This document shows, piece by piece, positions 23,329-34,136 of a stretch of 64,000 nt of DNA. The first letter of the stretch is position 1; each line of letters opens with the position of its first letter. Origin of the DNA: Anaspis maculata (lineage: Eukaryota > Arthropoda > Insecta > Coleoptera > Scraptiidae). The stretch lies in NCBI GenBank assembly GCA_949128115.1, contig OX421968.1, forward strand, positions 32,454,877-32,518,876, read 5' to 3'. The position numbers and the translations under genes are program-made. A model generated the notes under the pieces. It was not told where the DNA came from. It made no database searches and was given only the letters and a program-made list of their open reading frames with translations.

Positions 23329-23870
23329 TGTATTGTATTGTATTGTATTATTCATTTCATGTTAGCAACTACATTTTTTAATTTTACATTCGTCAAGAAT
23401 AAGGTAGATATATACATATACATATATTAATAGGTTCACAATAGAGAACAAAAATCGTAGAAGGTACTCCTCAGATGAGTAGAAGGTCCGCTCAATCAAC
23501 ATAGACATTTTGAAAATTCGCGACTTGATAAAACTTTTTATATCTGATGGTAGAACATTGAAAAATTGAATGCAGTAGTACCTCCAGCTATTTTTTGTTT
23601 TGTTTACTCTTTGAAATTTAGGTCTAAAAAAGTCTCTGTGTCTGGTGTTGTAACTGTGTTCATGAGTGTTGTAGCAAGAAATGTTATTTTTCATAAACAT
23701 TAGGCAATTGAATATGTACAAAGATGGTAAGGTCATGATTTGCAATCGTTTGAACTGTTCTCTACAATCATCTCTAAACCCCATAAAAGTCATGGTTCTA
23801 ATGCATCTACGCTGGTTTGAAAACAGCTTTTTTGAATGCGGAGAATGTCCTCATGCTAGGATCTAAAACG
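23329..23870 (-). pseudogene. 3' fragment of a CR1-like non-LTR retrotransposon
   Basis: The minus-strand ORF at 23793-23362 encodes the extreme C-terminus of a retrotransposon polymerase: CREQFKRLQIMTLPSLYI, YNTRHRDFF, and a region ending near FYSSEEYLL, an arrangement common after the RT domain in insect CR1-group elements. A (AATAC)n tail on the minus strand (23329-23351) is the 3' end. No RT catalytic motif remains, so it is a dead-on-arrival 5'-truncated copy of a family different from the large elements here. Confidence 0.7.
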
Positions 23871-23938
23871 AGAGGGTGCTATGTATAAATGCAAAGTACG
23901 CCGTTTTCAAAGTATGAAAAGAGACCATGTCTCTTACC

Positions 23939-24208
23939 CGCCCACCGCCAAAAAAAATTGATTGTGAACTGCAGACATCGAAAGAATCTAAGGACAAGCA
24001 AATTTAAACGATGTCTAGAATCATCGTTACTTTTAATTTCCGTCAGCGATTCCATATCGATTCTCAGTGTTCGATAGTTCATCTTTCATTTTCATGCCTT
24101 GATCACGTCAAATTCGAAAAATATTTCATAAAGTTTCTACAGGGAACAATGGAACAGTGTAAAATTGCCGAAAGTTCAGTACCAGCGCGATTTCCAATAT
24201 TATTATTA
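23939..24208 (+). repeat. Left part of interrupted palindrome copy 2
   Basis: 23967-24208 matches the left arm of 19226-20258 (AAAGAATCTAAGGACAAGC to GCGCGATTTCC). It is preceded by a CGCCCACCGCCAAAAAAAATTG block, which has its inverted partner at 27078-27099. The internal motif is degenerate here (TACAGGGAACAATGG). Confidence 0.8.
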
Positions 24209-24267
24209 TTATTATTATTATTAATGTTATTATTAGTGATTAAAACGACCAACAGGCTAGAGCCCAA

Positions 24268-26598
24268 TTACAGGTCGAGTTTAGAGAAGGCAGCATATAC
24301 AGAAGCAGGAGTACAGAACAGGATGTCGACTTCATTCTCGATCAAGCTGTGATTTGAGTACATCCTGCTGAGAGGAGAAGATGCCATAAGATTTGTTCTG
24401 GCAAAAGGCAGCAGAAACAGAGCCTTTGATCTCAAATGAGCACCAGGCACGCGAAAGTCAATCCTGCTCAGAATCTCAGCGCAGTCAACTCCCCCAAAAA
24501 GAATCTTGTGCAGGTAAATAACGGAGTGGGCAGCCCTGCGATTGTTTAAGCTCTGTAAGTGGAACCTGTTCTGCAGCTCACTGTTAGGGAAACCCCTAGG
24601 AGGATAGACACTGTCCAACCTGAAGGACAGAAATTTCAAAAATCTTCGCTGCACTCTCTCCAGGCTGTTAATATTAGTCTTATATAGGGGGCTCCAAATA
24701 ATCGAAGCATACTCAAGCTTCGACCTGACAAACGTGCAGTACAGCAGACGAAGCGTAGCCACATCCGCAAAGTCCCTTGAGCTTCGGATGACAAAACCCA
24801 GACTTCTGAACGCCGATTTGACGACATCGTTTATGTGCATTCTGAAGGAAAGCTCTGGGTCAAAACAAACACCAAGATCTCTGACGCTGCCAGGTCTAGA
24901 AAGAGTGTACTCGCCCAGGTTGTAGTCATAGAAAGTTGGGTTGCGCTTCCGAGTGTATGACTGTACGTAGCACTTCGAGGCATTTAGTGACAGAAAATTA
25001 GCTTTGCACCACTCATCAACCATGTCAAGATTTGCCTGAAGTAACCGACAGTCGGCGCGATCATCAATTCTGCAAAATATCTTCAGATCATCGGCGTATA
25101 ATAAATGTTTCACAGATAGACTAGCTACTATGTCGTCAGCATATATATCAAAAAGCTCAGGACCAAGATTAGAGCCCTGTGGCACACCCGATGGCTGAAG
25201 GAACTCACCAGACCTACAACCGTTATGCTGGACAAACAGGTGTCTGTCACATAAGTATGATTTCAAGAGCCTGACCAACGAAGGGGACAAGCCAAAGGCG
25301 GATAACTTATGCAGTAAAGTGTCGTGGTTTAGGGTATCAAAAGCTTTTGAAAAATCGGTGTAAATAACGTCCACCTGACCACCAGAATCAAGCACACCAC
25401 CGATGAACTGGGTCTTACACATGAGATTGGACGCAGTTGAGCGTCCCCTAACAAAACCATGCTGAATTGGAGACAACAACCTGGAGGTATGATTATAGAG
25501 AAAGGAATGCAGCACAGTCTCAAAGACCTTACTGAAGTTGCTCAAGAGAGAGATTGGTCTATAATTTGACATTTCATTTTTATTGCCTTTCTTATGAACT
25601 GGACAAATACGTGTACGTTTCCATATTTTAGGAAATATGGATGTTCTCAAAATCAGATTGAACATGTCGGTCAGAGGCCTCACGAAAACTGAAGAGCAGT
25701 CCCTAATGAGGAAGGCAGGCACAGAATCGGGACCAGTTGTCATTCCGGCCTTAAGCTTTCTCAAAGCATCAAGAACGTCACTCTCACCTACCACATTGAC
25801 AATCAACAAACCACCGAACTCAGGGAATGCGCACGCAGGCCGTCGAGGCGATGTATAGGAGGGGCTCACAAAAACGGAGGAAAACCGCGCCGCAAAAGCG
25901 TCAGCGATGCCTTGAGGCGTACTGTACTCGACGCCATCGTGAACCATCACTGGTGGAATGTCTCCACACTGCCTTCTGGAGTTGATGTTTTTCCAGAAGG
26001 TTGACGGATTATGGACGATGTCCCTCTCGATACGGATGAGGTAGCTCTTATAGCTGATGTCGATTTCACGCTTGAGAAGCCCACGCAACTCCCTAAAGCG
26101 AGCCAGGTCAGCATCATTCCCACTCCTCAAAAATCCCCTCCACGCCCTGTCCTTCCGTCTAATGCAAGAGATAATTCTGCCGTTAAACCATGGTGGATAT
26201 TTGCGGGTTGGCTGCCTCTTCAAAGGTATGTGCTTATCAAACAAGGTATACAGTTTGGAATAAAAAGCCTCAACAGCAGTGTCAACGTCCTTCAATCCGC
26301 AAAGAAAAGTCCAATCGACCAAAGCGAGATCGGAGTAAAGCGCAGCATAGTTACCCCTTCTACAGTTGAACTCACCCTTGCCCACGCCGATCGGGCTCCT
26401 ACTTCTCGCAAGACTGACGGACAACAGCACATCCAGGGCCGGATGATGGCTATCCTGAGGCAAAACAGCAATGGCAGACTCAGAAACCCGCAACACCGCA
26501 TTGGAAAAAACCAAGTCCAGCGTCCTATCCATGTCATTCCGAACGGTGTTGTATTGCTCAAAGTCAAAAAAAACTAACAAGATTGTCGGACGCGACAC
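24268..26598 (-). pseudogene. ORF2: end of endonuclease plus reverse transcriptase
   Basis: 776 codons on the minus strand. It starts inside the endonuclease (DRTLDLVFSN, SHHPALDVLL), then RT: PVHKKGNKNEMSNYRPIS, QHGFVRGRST, YTDFSKAFDTLNHD, GVPQGSNLGPELF, and the catalytic YADD at residues 501-504, followed by DLGVCFDPELSF and LEYASIIWSP. The C-terminus RTNLMASSPLSRMYSNHS is complete and helps define the interrupted tail of the element at 13.5 kb. The upstream part of the endonuclease continues in another frame from 26570, so a single frameshift in a poly-T run separates the two parts. Role as for other ORF2 proteins; unlikely to be active because of truncation. Confidence 0.85.
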
Positions 26599-27010
26599 GC
26601 TTCAAAGACGGAGTGTCCTCAGAGTATTCGGGAATGTTGAAATCACCCAGGATGACCAATTCCTCGGTGCCGCTGAGGAATGGTAAAGACATAATACAAT
26701 CAAAGAGGGTAACATAGTGATGGGGAGCAGTAGATGGGGGAATGTAGATCACAATAATGTAAACAATACGGAAATTGACCCTAATCTTGACCCCCAGGAT
26801 GTCAACAAAGAACAATTCCTGAGGAAACAAATCAAGAGATTTTATATTAATCACCGATGAGCCCAGGTTACTGCCCACAGCCAGCAGCACACCACCACCT
26901 CTTGAAGATCCAGTAGATGAAAAATCCCTGTCGCACCTGAAAACACAAAAGCTACGCAGATCAAACAGCTCGCCATCACATACGCCATCATTGAGCCAAG
27001 TCCAATAGTC
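26564..27010 (-). pseudogene. ORF2 endonuclease, frameshifted upstream part
   Basis: Minus strand from WLNDGVCDGELF through FRCDRDF, RGGGVLLAV, IYIPP and ILGDFNIPEYS, ending at SDNLVSFF where a homopolymer of eight T residues shifts the frame. The initial Asn block (QNVRGL) and first catalytic Glu are absent. Its first residues are read through the palindrome arm and a (GA)n repeat, which encodes the Ser-Leu run and is not protein of the element. Confidence 0.8.
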
Positions 27011-27098
27011 CAGTATGATTTTAAAAATCGTTTGAATTTGTTTGTCTCCTGAATTCTTTTGATGTGTGTAGTTAACAATCAATTTTTTTGCGGTGGGC

Positions 27099-27099
<1 letters not shown>
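27011..27099 (-). repeat. Right end of interrupted palindrome copy 2
   Basis: Contains the inverted terminus GAATTCTTTTGATGTGTGT, then TTGCGGTGGGCG, the partner of 23939-23949. Only about 60 bp of the right arm survive, compared with 515 bp in the copy at 20258. Confidence 0.75.

Positions 27100-27146
<47 letters not shown>
27100..27146. repeat. (GA)n microsatellite
   Basis: Uninterrupted GA dinucleotides for about 45 bp. Confidence 0.95.
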
Positions 27147-27149
<3 letters not shown>

Positions 27150-27413
27150 ATGTTCCTCCTAATGTTGAAAAAGCCATCTCTTGTGGGAAGTGTTGGTATG
27201 TAGTAGTGCCATATCTCTGTAAATATCCAATGGGGGCAAGTCATTTTACTAGTCAGGCGGCGCTGAAGTGGCTGGAGAATTTGAATTTGGCGGTATTATT
27301 GAACACGACTGGAATCACTGGAATCCGTCGTGCTTCGTGTTTATGGTAGCCTTATGATGCCCTTACATTGAGCATCAAATGCTGAAGGTTTTTTAACACG
27401 TTGACTGCCATCC

Positions 27414-27513
27414 TGGTCTATAAGACCGAGGATCCTATCTCCTACCACGCCATCACGGTCTATAAGACCGAGGTCGTGGTGAGTCGCTGGCACCGTCTCG
27501 GTCTATAAGACCG
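27414..27513. repeat. Triplet of spaced CGGTCTATAAGACCG palindromes
   Basis: Copies at 27414-27428 (first base T), 27456-27470 and 27499-27513, starting 42 and 43 bp apart. A variant, CGGTCCATAAGACCG, is at 28052-28066. Subterminal position suggests transposase-binding sites; that is inference. Confidence 0.85.
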
Positions 27514-28317
27514 TGTCACAACGTCGATCCCACAGCGCCACGGACGTGTTTTCATACGGACCTACTCATGCATTTAGACCGAGTCGGCCACAGGCAACGT
27601 TTGGCACGGCCCAGTTTCAGTCTGACATGTCTTCCAAGAAACGAGCCAGCTAATAGTAGTTTTCATCAGGTCTAGAGCGCATGCTAAAGTTCCTTGCCGG
27701 TCGGCAAAAATTCGACCTTCGCGTGCTTGCCAGACTCGCGTAGCTCTGTAATCGTTCTCCCCACTCTATGTCTCTGGTTCTAGCCGACCCGAACTGTCAA
27801 ATCTTGCGCATGCCCACTGAAACACAAAATTGTCATGAAAACTACTATTCCTCATCTGGGAGAGAGCGCTAATACCTTTTCTTAGACATTTTGACGGTTG
27901 AAACACAGCATTTCAAGGAACTGAATTGAACTTGAACAGGTGTCTCTCTGGCGCGCGGCGTTCCAGTATTGCGCATGCACTATCAGCTTAAGGGACCAAG
28001 AAGTAGACCGCGGCGGCGGTGAGTGAACGTCGGCTTTCAATCCCGCCAGCTCGGTCCATAAGACCGAGTCATTTTTTCATGTTTCATTACGCCATTTTTG
28101 AAAAATGAACTTTTATTTCGACTCAACTCGTACGTCGCGGGAACATAACCGTCACCTTGGCATCCGCTATGGCATTATGGCAACGTTGCAGGCACGCCGG
28201 CACAACGAAGCGCCTCTTGCCAGCTTCTTGCCCGCGCTTGCGCCTGATAGGGTGCTGAAGTACCGCTGTAGAGATTCGCTTGTTTTTGACATTACTCAGT
28301 CGTTAAATCTTGAGTTT

Positions 28318-28484
28318 AGCACATTAATTTTTATGATAAAGCGAGAATTGTTCAATAAATTATCAGTATATTTATTACAACTTTACAACTGAAGAAAATT
28401 GTATCGACAAGTAGGTACTAGTGAAAATAACATCATAGCATATACCCATCTTTAGCACGCCATTTTTGTTCCCGCGACCTATAG
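28318..28484 (+). repeat. Short dispersed repeat, second copy
   Basis: Same orientation as 16961-17130, ending GTTCCCGCGACCTATA. Confidence 0.75.
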
Positions 28485-28859
28485 AGTTCTACCATTGGCA
28501 CCAAATGGTCCCAGGGGAAAATTTGGCTCAAAACACCTTGGCGTGGTGGGAAGTATAGGCAAAAACACCATGGCAGTCAACATGTTAACTGCAGAGTTCT
28601 GATCGGAGCTGACTCCTGTCATTGCTGTCAATGACCAACATGTGACCAATGACAGCTCGGCAGCTAAAAAAGCTGCAGCATTTGATGCTCAATGTAAGGC
28701 TACCATTAGGCATCATCTAGGCAGCTGCGTGCTATTGTTATGAGGTCATTGTAGGACTATGAAAACGTAATTTCAAGTAAAATATGGTCTATGGACGTTT
28801 GTGGGATTTTTATTTCTAAAAGTGACAGGCCGTGTTCATGAAATAAATCTGGCTACTTT

Positions 28860-28977
28860 GACAGTGTGATGACATTTAGACGTTATTTTTTAACTACTCA
28901 TGTCAAAAATAACTAAGTCACATGTAAATATCCGGTTACTTTTGTGAATAAACGTATTATCTATCTATCTATCTACT
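28860..28977 (+). mobile_element. 3' tail of a non-LTR element
   Basis: AT-rich sequence ends GAATAAACG followed by a (TATC)n microsatellite, the same sort of tail as at 13.7 kb. Too short to contain coding sequence. Confidence 0.45.
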
Positions 28978-29310
28978 TCAGCTACACCGGCGTCCTCTGA
29001 TGGAAAACTGTCGTATTTATTTGTCCCCATTCATCGATCGCAATTAGCAACCTTGCAGTTTCCGCATTTCGGCCTGTTTCCTTTTGCGTGTGGTAAGGTG
29101 GCTAGGAACTGGAAAACTTCTGTTCTTAAGATAAATAATTTTGGGTGATCATTATTGCCGATAAAAAAAATATGAAAGCATGTAACAAGGTGTGACTAAA
29201 GTGGGCACACAAGCAAGGACAAGGAGGCAGCGAACATTTTATTCAAATTGCAGCTGCATGGCAAATATGCTTAAACAATAGACGACAGAATAAACTTTAT
29301 ATTTTTGCCA
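28978..29310. other. No gene recognised
   Basis: Nothing recognised apart from being immediately downstream (in minus orientation) of the candidate splice donor at 29315. Confidence 0.4.
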
Positions 29311-29315
29311 CTCAC

Positions 29316-29540
29316 CTCATCACTTGTTTGACTTGTTGGAAAACATTACCTAATGCTTCAGCAAAGATATTCGCACAATACTCTGCCATGGCGCTTTTGG
29401 CGAGATGAGACGCAAACCTCGCGTTTCCGGGTTTCGTCCAAGTCATCAAAAATTCCATCAGAAAGATAATATGATGATTATCCACCGATGCAGCATCTTT
29501 CCATCCGCACAAAGCAAATATGAGATTCTCCTCTCGTTAA
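29316..29540 (-). CDS. Candidate single host exon, unknown product
   Basis: On the minus strand about 70 codons are open, from ENLIFALCGWKDA through FLMEFLMTWTKPGN to ALGNVFQQVKQVMR, with mixed composition unlike translated repeats. It runs into GATGAG|GTGAGT, an excellent 5' splice donor at 29315. An upstream acceptor AG is possible in ACGAGAG near 29540. I do not recognise the family. No flanking exon is found in the window, so it could be an exon of a gene with very long introns, a gene relic, or chance. Confidence 0.35.
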
Positions 29541-30737
29541 TAATGTTAGATACTGTAACCTTCTGACCAATCTGACCCGTGGAATACTTAACATATTGAC
29601 TTCTTGGAATAACGCAATTATAACTTAATTGTGTAAAATATTTAAGATAATATATGTGTGTACAGAACTGAACGGCAGTCACAAATATCAAATATTCATC
29701 GATTTGTGGATTGTGGCCACGCTTTTCGCGTACAAAACATTCATAAATGAAGGCGAAATTTACAAGAGTTCAAACTTGGCGCACGTGTGCATTTTAAAAA
29801 TACATGCGCCACTGAAAAAATGTGCCAAAAGCCTTACTCCAGCATGTATTTAGATAAACTTTGTTATGAAAAAGATCTGGCAAGGGTAAGTATGTACGTA
29901 CAGGGGGTGTTGTCGTATGTAATACACCGATAGGTAAAGTGTATATATTATCGCTATATCGAGGATTTTCACGAGGGGATCCGAGTGTAAATCGAGATGT
30001 AAGCGATAATATAGCGATCCTAGAGGTGTATTCGTTAAGACAATTAACCGAACAACACTGAAAATCTTCCTGAAAAAGTGAAAACTGTTTGAATGTTCAA
30101 GGTTGGTCATTCTAGAGGGGTGTTTTCATCAATAACCTTGGTGGTAATACACTTATAGACCTTCTCATATAGGCAGTTCCCTTTGCTCGCAGCTCGTGCG
30201 CAAGTCTTCCCATAGACTAAACTCACTGGTTCAATTGGCTGTTTAACCAGGAGCGCTTAACGATCGGGCTGGCTAGGGTTGGGGTTGGCGACGGCGCCAA
30301 TATAGGTGAACCTGCGCCCCGAGGACCCCAGGTAAATGAGAATGGCTATACGGCCTACTTATTCAAGGAGTAAGGTGGAATTGTCGATGGAATCCACCTT
30401 CCCACTAAAAGATTCCTCTTCGAGATATTTGAAAAAAAAAACTAACACCACTGCCACTGCGTCACTGGCCACTCGGGGCCATGGAATCACAACTCTGAAT
30501 CCATGAGATTGGATTACAAAGCTCACCTAGAAATTCACCTTTCTTGCTGACTTGGAAAAATGTGAATTGTCATGCGCGGCGAAAGTCGAAACTGACGGGA
30601 GTTAGCCAGGGACCCTAGATTTTCAAAATTGTTGACCGCGAGTGCGAGTGGGGACGATTATCAACTACCATGGCTGAATCCACTCACGATCTACTAGCTA
30701 TAATTGATCACTAATTTATTCGATCTGATTACCTATC
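29541..30737. other. No gene recognised
   Basis: An imperfect inverted pair around TATTATCGCTATAT and ATATAGCGATCC lies at about 29945-30020. Nothing else recognised. Confidence 0.35.
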
Positions 30738-30745
30738 AGTTTATC

Positions 30746-31064
30746 CAGGGGCGGACTTGGCTTTCGTGGCGCCCTAGGCATGACTGAATTGGCCGCCCCT
30801 TCCCCTTGGAGAGGTGTGTTCTAGAGAACTAGTTTGTGTCTATATTCTTAGAGGACTAGCTGCTGTTAATGATAAAAAGTGGTTTTTCATCAATAGTTGA
30901 CACCAATTAACAAAAATTGAACAGAAAAAAATTATGCGAACGCGATTTTCGTGGAATAAAAATAAAACCGCGCATTTTTTTCCAAGAAGACGATGTCGAT
31001 GCGCCCCCTTGGATCTGCCGCCCTAGGCACGTGCCTCCTTTGCCTATTGCCAAATCCACCCCTG
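30746..31064. mobile_element. hAT-type MITE with 8-bp target duplication
   Basis: Ends CAGGGGCGGACTTGGC and, inverted, CAGGGGTGGATTTGGC. Flanked by perfect AGTTTATC on both sides (30738-30745, 31065-31072). Length 319 bp. An inner CGCCCTAGGCA block is repeated inverted. No transposase. Confidence 0.9.
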
Positions 31065-31072
31065 AGTTTATC

Positions 31073-31664
31073 ACTTTATCACACTTTCACTAACACAGAA
31101 GAAATGATTTGAAACGTAGGTACTCGGCGGGAAAAACAGCAAAATGGCCGAATTGACGTTGCCCGTCTGAAAATTGACATCGCTGTCAGGGCTTCCAGTG
31201 CTAACCTCGCGCTACCAAAACAACCAAACTTGGTATTTGCGCATGACAATTTCGACTTCTTGAATAACGGAAAGGGTAAATATTTCGGACACTCTTGTTT
31301 GCTACGAAAACCTGCAAACGACTTGGTGGTGTATTCACTTATTTAGTCAGCCGATGACTATCGCAGGATCAGTTCAAAATGTCAAGCTATTAATGTTCAC
31401 ATCCAAAGCCAACATTATTACCTCCTTGACTAAACACTCTAAACAGGCAAGCGTTAGATCACCGCAAAGATCCAGTCTAGGTATGTGGTATGGGCTACGT
31501 GCATGACATGTAGCGCTGCGGCGGAATGTGAAGTTCTTGTTGGACTCGATTTAGTTAGCGGACACCTCACTAGGTGGCGCTTGTGTCGACAAAAACGTCA
31601 CTTTTCGCTGCCGTCACTCTGTCAACCGTTAACCAAACTGTCGACCATTTTACAGTTGCCCATC
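31073..31664. other. No gene recognised
   Basis: No recognisable features. Confidence 0.4.
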
Positions 31665-31731
31665 GTAACAAATAGGGGTGGGCGATATTGTAAAAGCAAT
31701 ATCAGAATTTGATATATCATTATTTGATATA

Positions 31732-32463
31732 CAGGGTGTCCACGGTTTAAGTGCTCTAACTGTAGGGTTGTATTCTTTGGCAAAATACAAGAAAATGTTA
31801 CCAATAATTTTTTTCTTCCGGGCTTCAGTTTTCAAGTTACAGGGTGTCAAACAATTAGAAAATAAAATCTTTTTTTGCTATAGCTTAGTAACTGCTATTT
31901 TCACAATAACCAAACTTGGTACTATTGATGGACTATTAATCAGTTTTTATTTAGGATTTACCATTACTTTGTTGAAGAACCAGTGGCGTAGATATTAGGG
32001 TTACCCACCAATTAACCCCGGTTATCTGCACGCCACTGAAATAAAATCAATCTTTGATAACATTTCCTGATTCCCCGGACAATTCTAAGCAAAAAAGGTA
32101 CTCTTTGTTCGAAGCTCTAAATTCAACCATTTTCGAGAAAAATGGCATTTTATGCGGAAAAACATGAAAATCGATCATAACAATAAATTGACTGATGAGA
32201 CTTTTGTGGGCTGCAGTATTATTGAAAGTATTAAAATATTTGAAAAGAAGATTTATTAGAAATTATTGCTTTTGTTCAGTATTACTCACACTAATTACAA
32301 GATAATTTATTGAAAAATAAGTTGACAATTTTTTTTCTAATTTTTTGACACCCTGTATTTTGGAAACTGAAGCACAAAAAAAAAACTTTATAGTAAAAAC
32401 TTTCTTGCATTTGGCCAAAGAATACAACCCTACAGTTAGAGCACTTAAACCGTGGACCGTGGG
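31732..32463. mobile_element. TACAGGGTG palindrome nested in the hAT element
   Basis: Arms pair with position sum 64195: CCACGGTTTAAGTGCTCTAA at the left and its inverse at the right, each ~140 bp. A second TACAGGGTGTC lies 108 bp inward on the left (31840), and its inverted partner is at 32349-32355. The right outer terminus is mutated to GTGGGGGTA. Confidence 0.8.
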
Positions 32464-32929
32464 GGTATATCAAAATATCGAAATATCAATGTATCAAAGT
32501 ATCAAAATATCAATATATCAAGTATTAGAATATTAAACTAATCAAGTGAATATATCAAAGTGTCGAAGTAACAAAATATCAATATACCAAAGTAGGTAAG
32601 TATTAAAATATCAGCATATCAACGTACTATCTAAATACACGTCAAAACTAGTACCTACTTGAAGCTCTCGTAGCGTAGTCGTTGAGCTGAGATAGAGTAC
32701 AACACAACATCATGTTGCAGCTTGTGGGAACAAATGATATTGAAAATTTTTATCAAGCAAATATAGGTATTTGATAAATAATTTTATGGTAATATTTGAT
32801 ATAATAATATCAAGCAATAGATATTTGATATTTTATCAAACAATAAAATTTAGTATCTCATCAAACAATGATATTTGATCTTATCAGACAATGATATTTG
32901 ATTATTTGATAAATCAAACATTGAGAGCT

Positions 32930-33384
32930 TGTTTACGCGAGGCTTAGCAGAGATTTTAACAGTGGTTAGTTAGGAGTGTTTACGCGCGCCGACCAAAATG
33001 ACAGCCCCTTAACCAGGGAGACATCTGCCAAAGAAGTGTCAACACGAAATTTAACCGTAACCACACTTTCTAGAGATCATAACAAAAGATAATGAATCAT
33101 CAATCATCAATTTTATAAACAGGTGCTCACAGGTCATCTAACATCCAACCCATAAATCTGTTATGAATCCAACCGATGTCTAGTTTGCACATGCGTCGTA
33201 ATGTGCATGGGCGTTTACGTGCGATTGCCAACACTTGTTTGCTTACTAAATGCAATTTAAAATCACATTCAGCTAAGCTTAACAGGTGTTGCGAAACTTG
33301 CGTTTAGAGGTGTTTATGCGGACGATAACATTGATGTTACGAACCTTAACACAAGTTTTAAACCTCGTGTAAACAAGGCTTGAT
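32930..33384. mobile_element. MITE nested in the hAT element
   Basis: AGCTTGTTTACGCGAGG at the left pairs with CCTCGTGTAAACAAGGCT at the right. The interior lacks the TTTGATAT repeat, which resumes on both sides. Confidence 0.65.
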
Positions 33385-33637
33385 ATTTGATATTTAATCA
33401 AACTGTGATATTTGATGTTATCAAACAATGATATTTGATATGCTATCAAACACTGATATATTGATATAAATTTTTTAGCGTATCATATCTTGATATATCG
33501 ATATTTTGATATTTTGATTTGATATATCAAAATTTTGCCCACCCCTAGTAACAAACAAATGAACGAGTAATAAATGTCAAAGCAAGTAGCCATTCAACCA
33601 CGTCAAAGCTGTCTGCTTTTAGAAAAACAAACAAACA

Positions 33638-33736
33638 ACACGATTTTAGGCAACATTTGCTACATCAGTGTACTGCGAAATGTATTTTACTCCCAGGGAG
33701 TTTCTCGCACACTTTCAAGAATAGCGCCCCTGTTGT
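33638..33736 (-). repeat. End copy of the CAGGGCCGCTATTC family
   Basis: Inverted copy of the terminal ~100 bp seen at 34396 and 60571: ATTTTAGGCAACATTTGCTAC through ACTCCCAGGGA to CAAGAATAGCGCCCCTG. Only one arm is present. Confidence 0.7.
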
Positions 33737-34106
33737 CTTGTGTGAGAAAAAGGTCACCACGAATTTGATAATTTCAAAAGTAAAAATGGATAGAAATAGC
33801 GTAATCCCTAGTGTTAGAGTGGTGAATGGTGAACTGGATAATTATTGAACAATCCAAATGAACACTAATCGCGTCCATTTGTAGGTACCCAGGACGGCAA
33901 ATACCATACTAGTGGTCGAACGAGATCCAAGCACTGATGAAAATAACAAAAAAAACGTGAGTGCGTGACCATAGTCACCCTCGGAAGAAGTGAAACTTCT
34001 ATATATATGAATCAATCAGCAAACAACGTTCGAAGAGGTGTTCTTTTCGTACTCCCGCTCCGCTCCCTCACGGTTTGTATCATCTTGTTTTTCTTATCAT
34101 CAATCT

Positions 34107-34136
34107 TATTATTATTATTATTATTATTATTATTAG
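34107..34136. repeat. (ATT)n microsatellite
   Basis: About ten ATT units, shorter in the corresponding place of copy 2 (57483-57501). Confidence 0.9.

Larger units (their letters stand above)
24209..27010 (-). mobile_element. CR1/Jockey-type non-LTR retrotransposon, 5'-truncated
   Basis: Minus-strand element: the endonuclease begins mid-domain near 27007, and the 3' end is an (AAT)n tail at 24210-24240. It replaces the centre of a palindromic element. It is the same broad clade as the element at 8.3-13.7 kb but a distinct family, with a different tail microsatellite. Confidence 0.85.
27397..28584. mobile_element. piggyBac-type non-autonomous element
   Basis: Both ends are flanked by TTAA (27393-27396 and 28585-28588), the piggyBac target. 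Termini are CACGTTGACTGCCATCCTGG and, inverted, CATGTTGACTGCCATGGTGT. Length 1188 bp. There is no transposase; the only ORF over 90 codons (28105-28392) is unrecognised. The left end carries three copies of the palindrome CGGTCTATAAGACCG and a fourth variant lies at 28052. The short dispersed repeat (28318-28484) is embedded near the right end. Confidence 0.8.
27345..28712. mobile_element. MITE split by a piggyBac-type insertion
   Basis: TTACATTGAGCATCAAATGCTG at 27363-27384 pairs with CAGCATTTGATGCTCAATGTAA at 28677-28698. The piggyBac-type element sits between. Removing it would leave a MITE of roughly 180 bp. Confidence 0.6.
31673..33547. mobile_element. hAT-type non-autonomous element rich in TTTGATAT
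   Basis: Ends TAGGGGTGGGC inverted at both sides and flanked by perfect 8-bp GTAACAAA (31665-31672, 33548-33555). The interior is largely a degenerate TATTTGATA/TATCAAA simple repeat with two other elements inserted. Length 1875 bp. No transposase ORF. Confidence 0.9.

Noticed and set aside
26011..26577. 188-codon plus-strand ORF
   Set aside because: It is antisense to the endonuclease/RT coding region of the minus-strand non-LTR element.
27100..27244. Ser-Leu repeat protein start for the endonuclease ORF
   Set aside because: The SLSLSL run is the (GA)n microsatellite read on the minus strand, upstream of the true element sequence.
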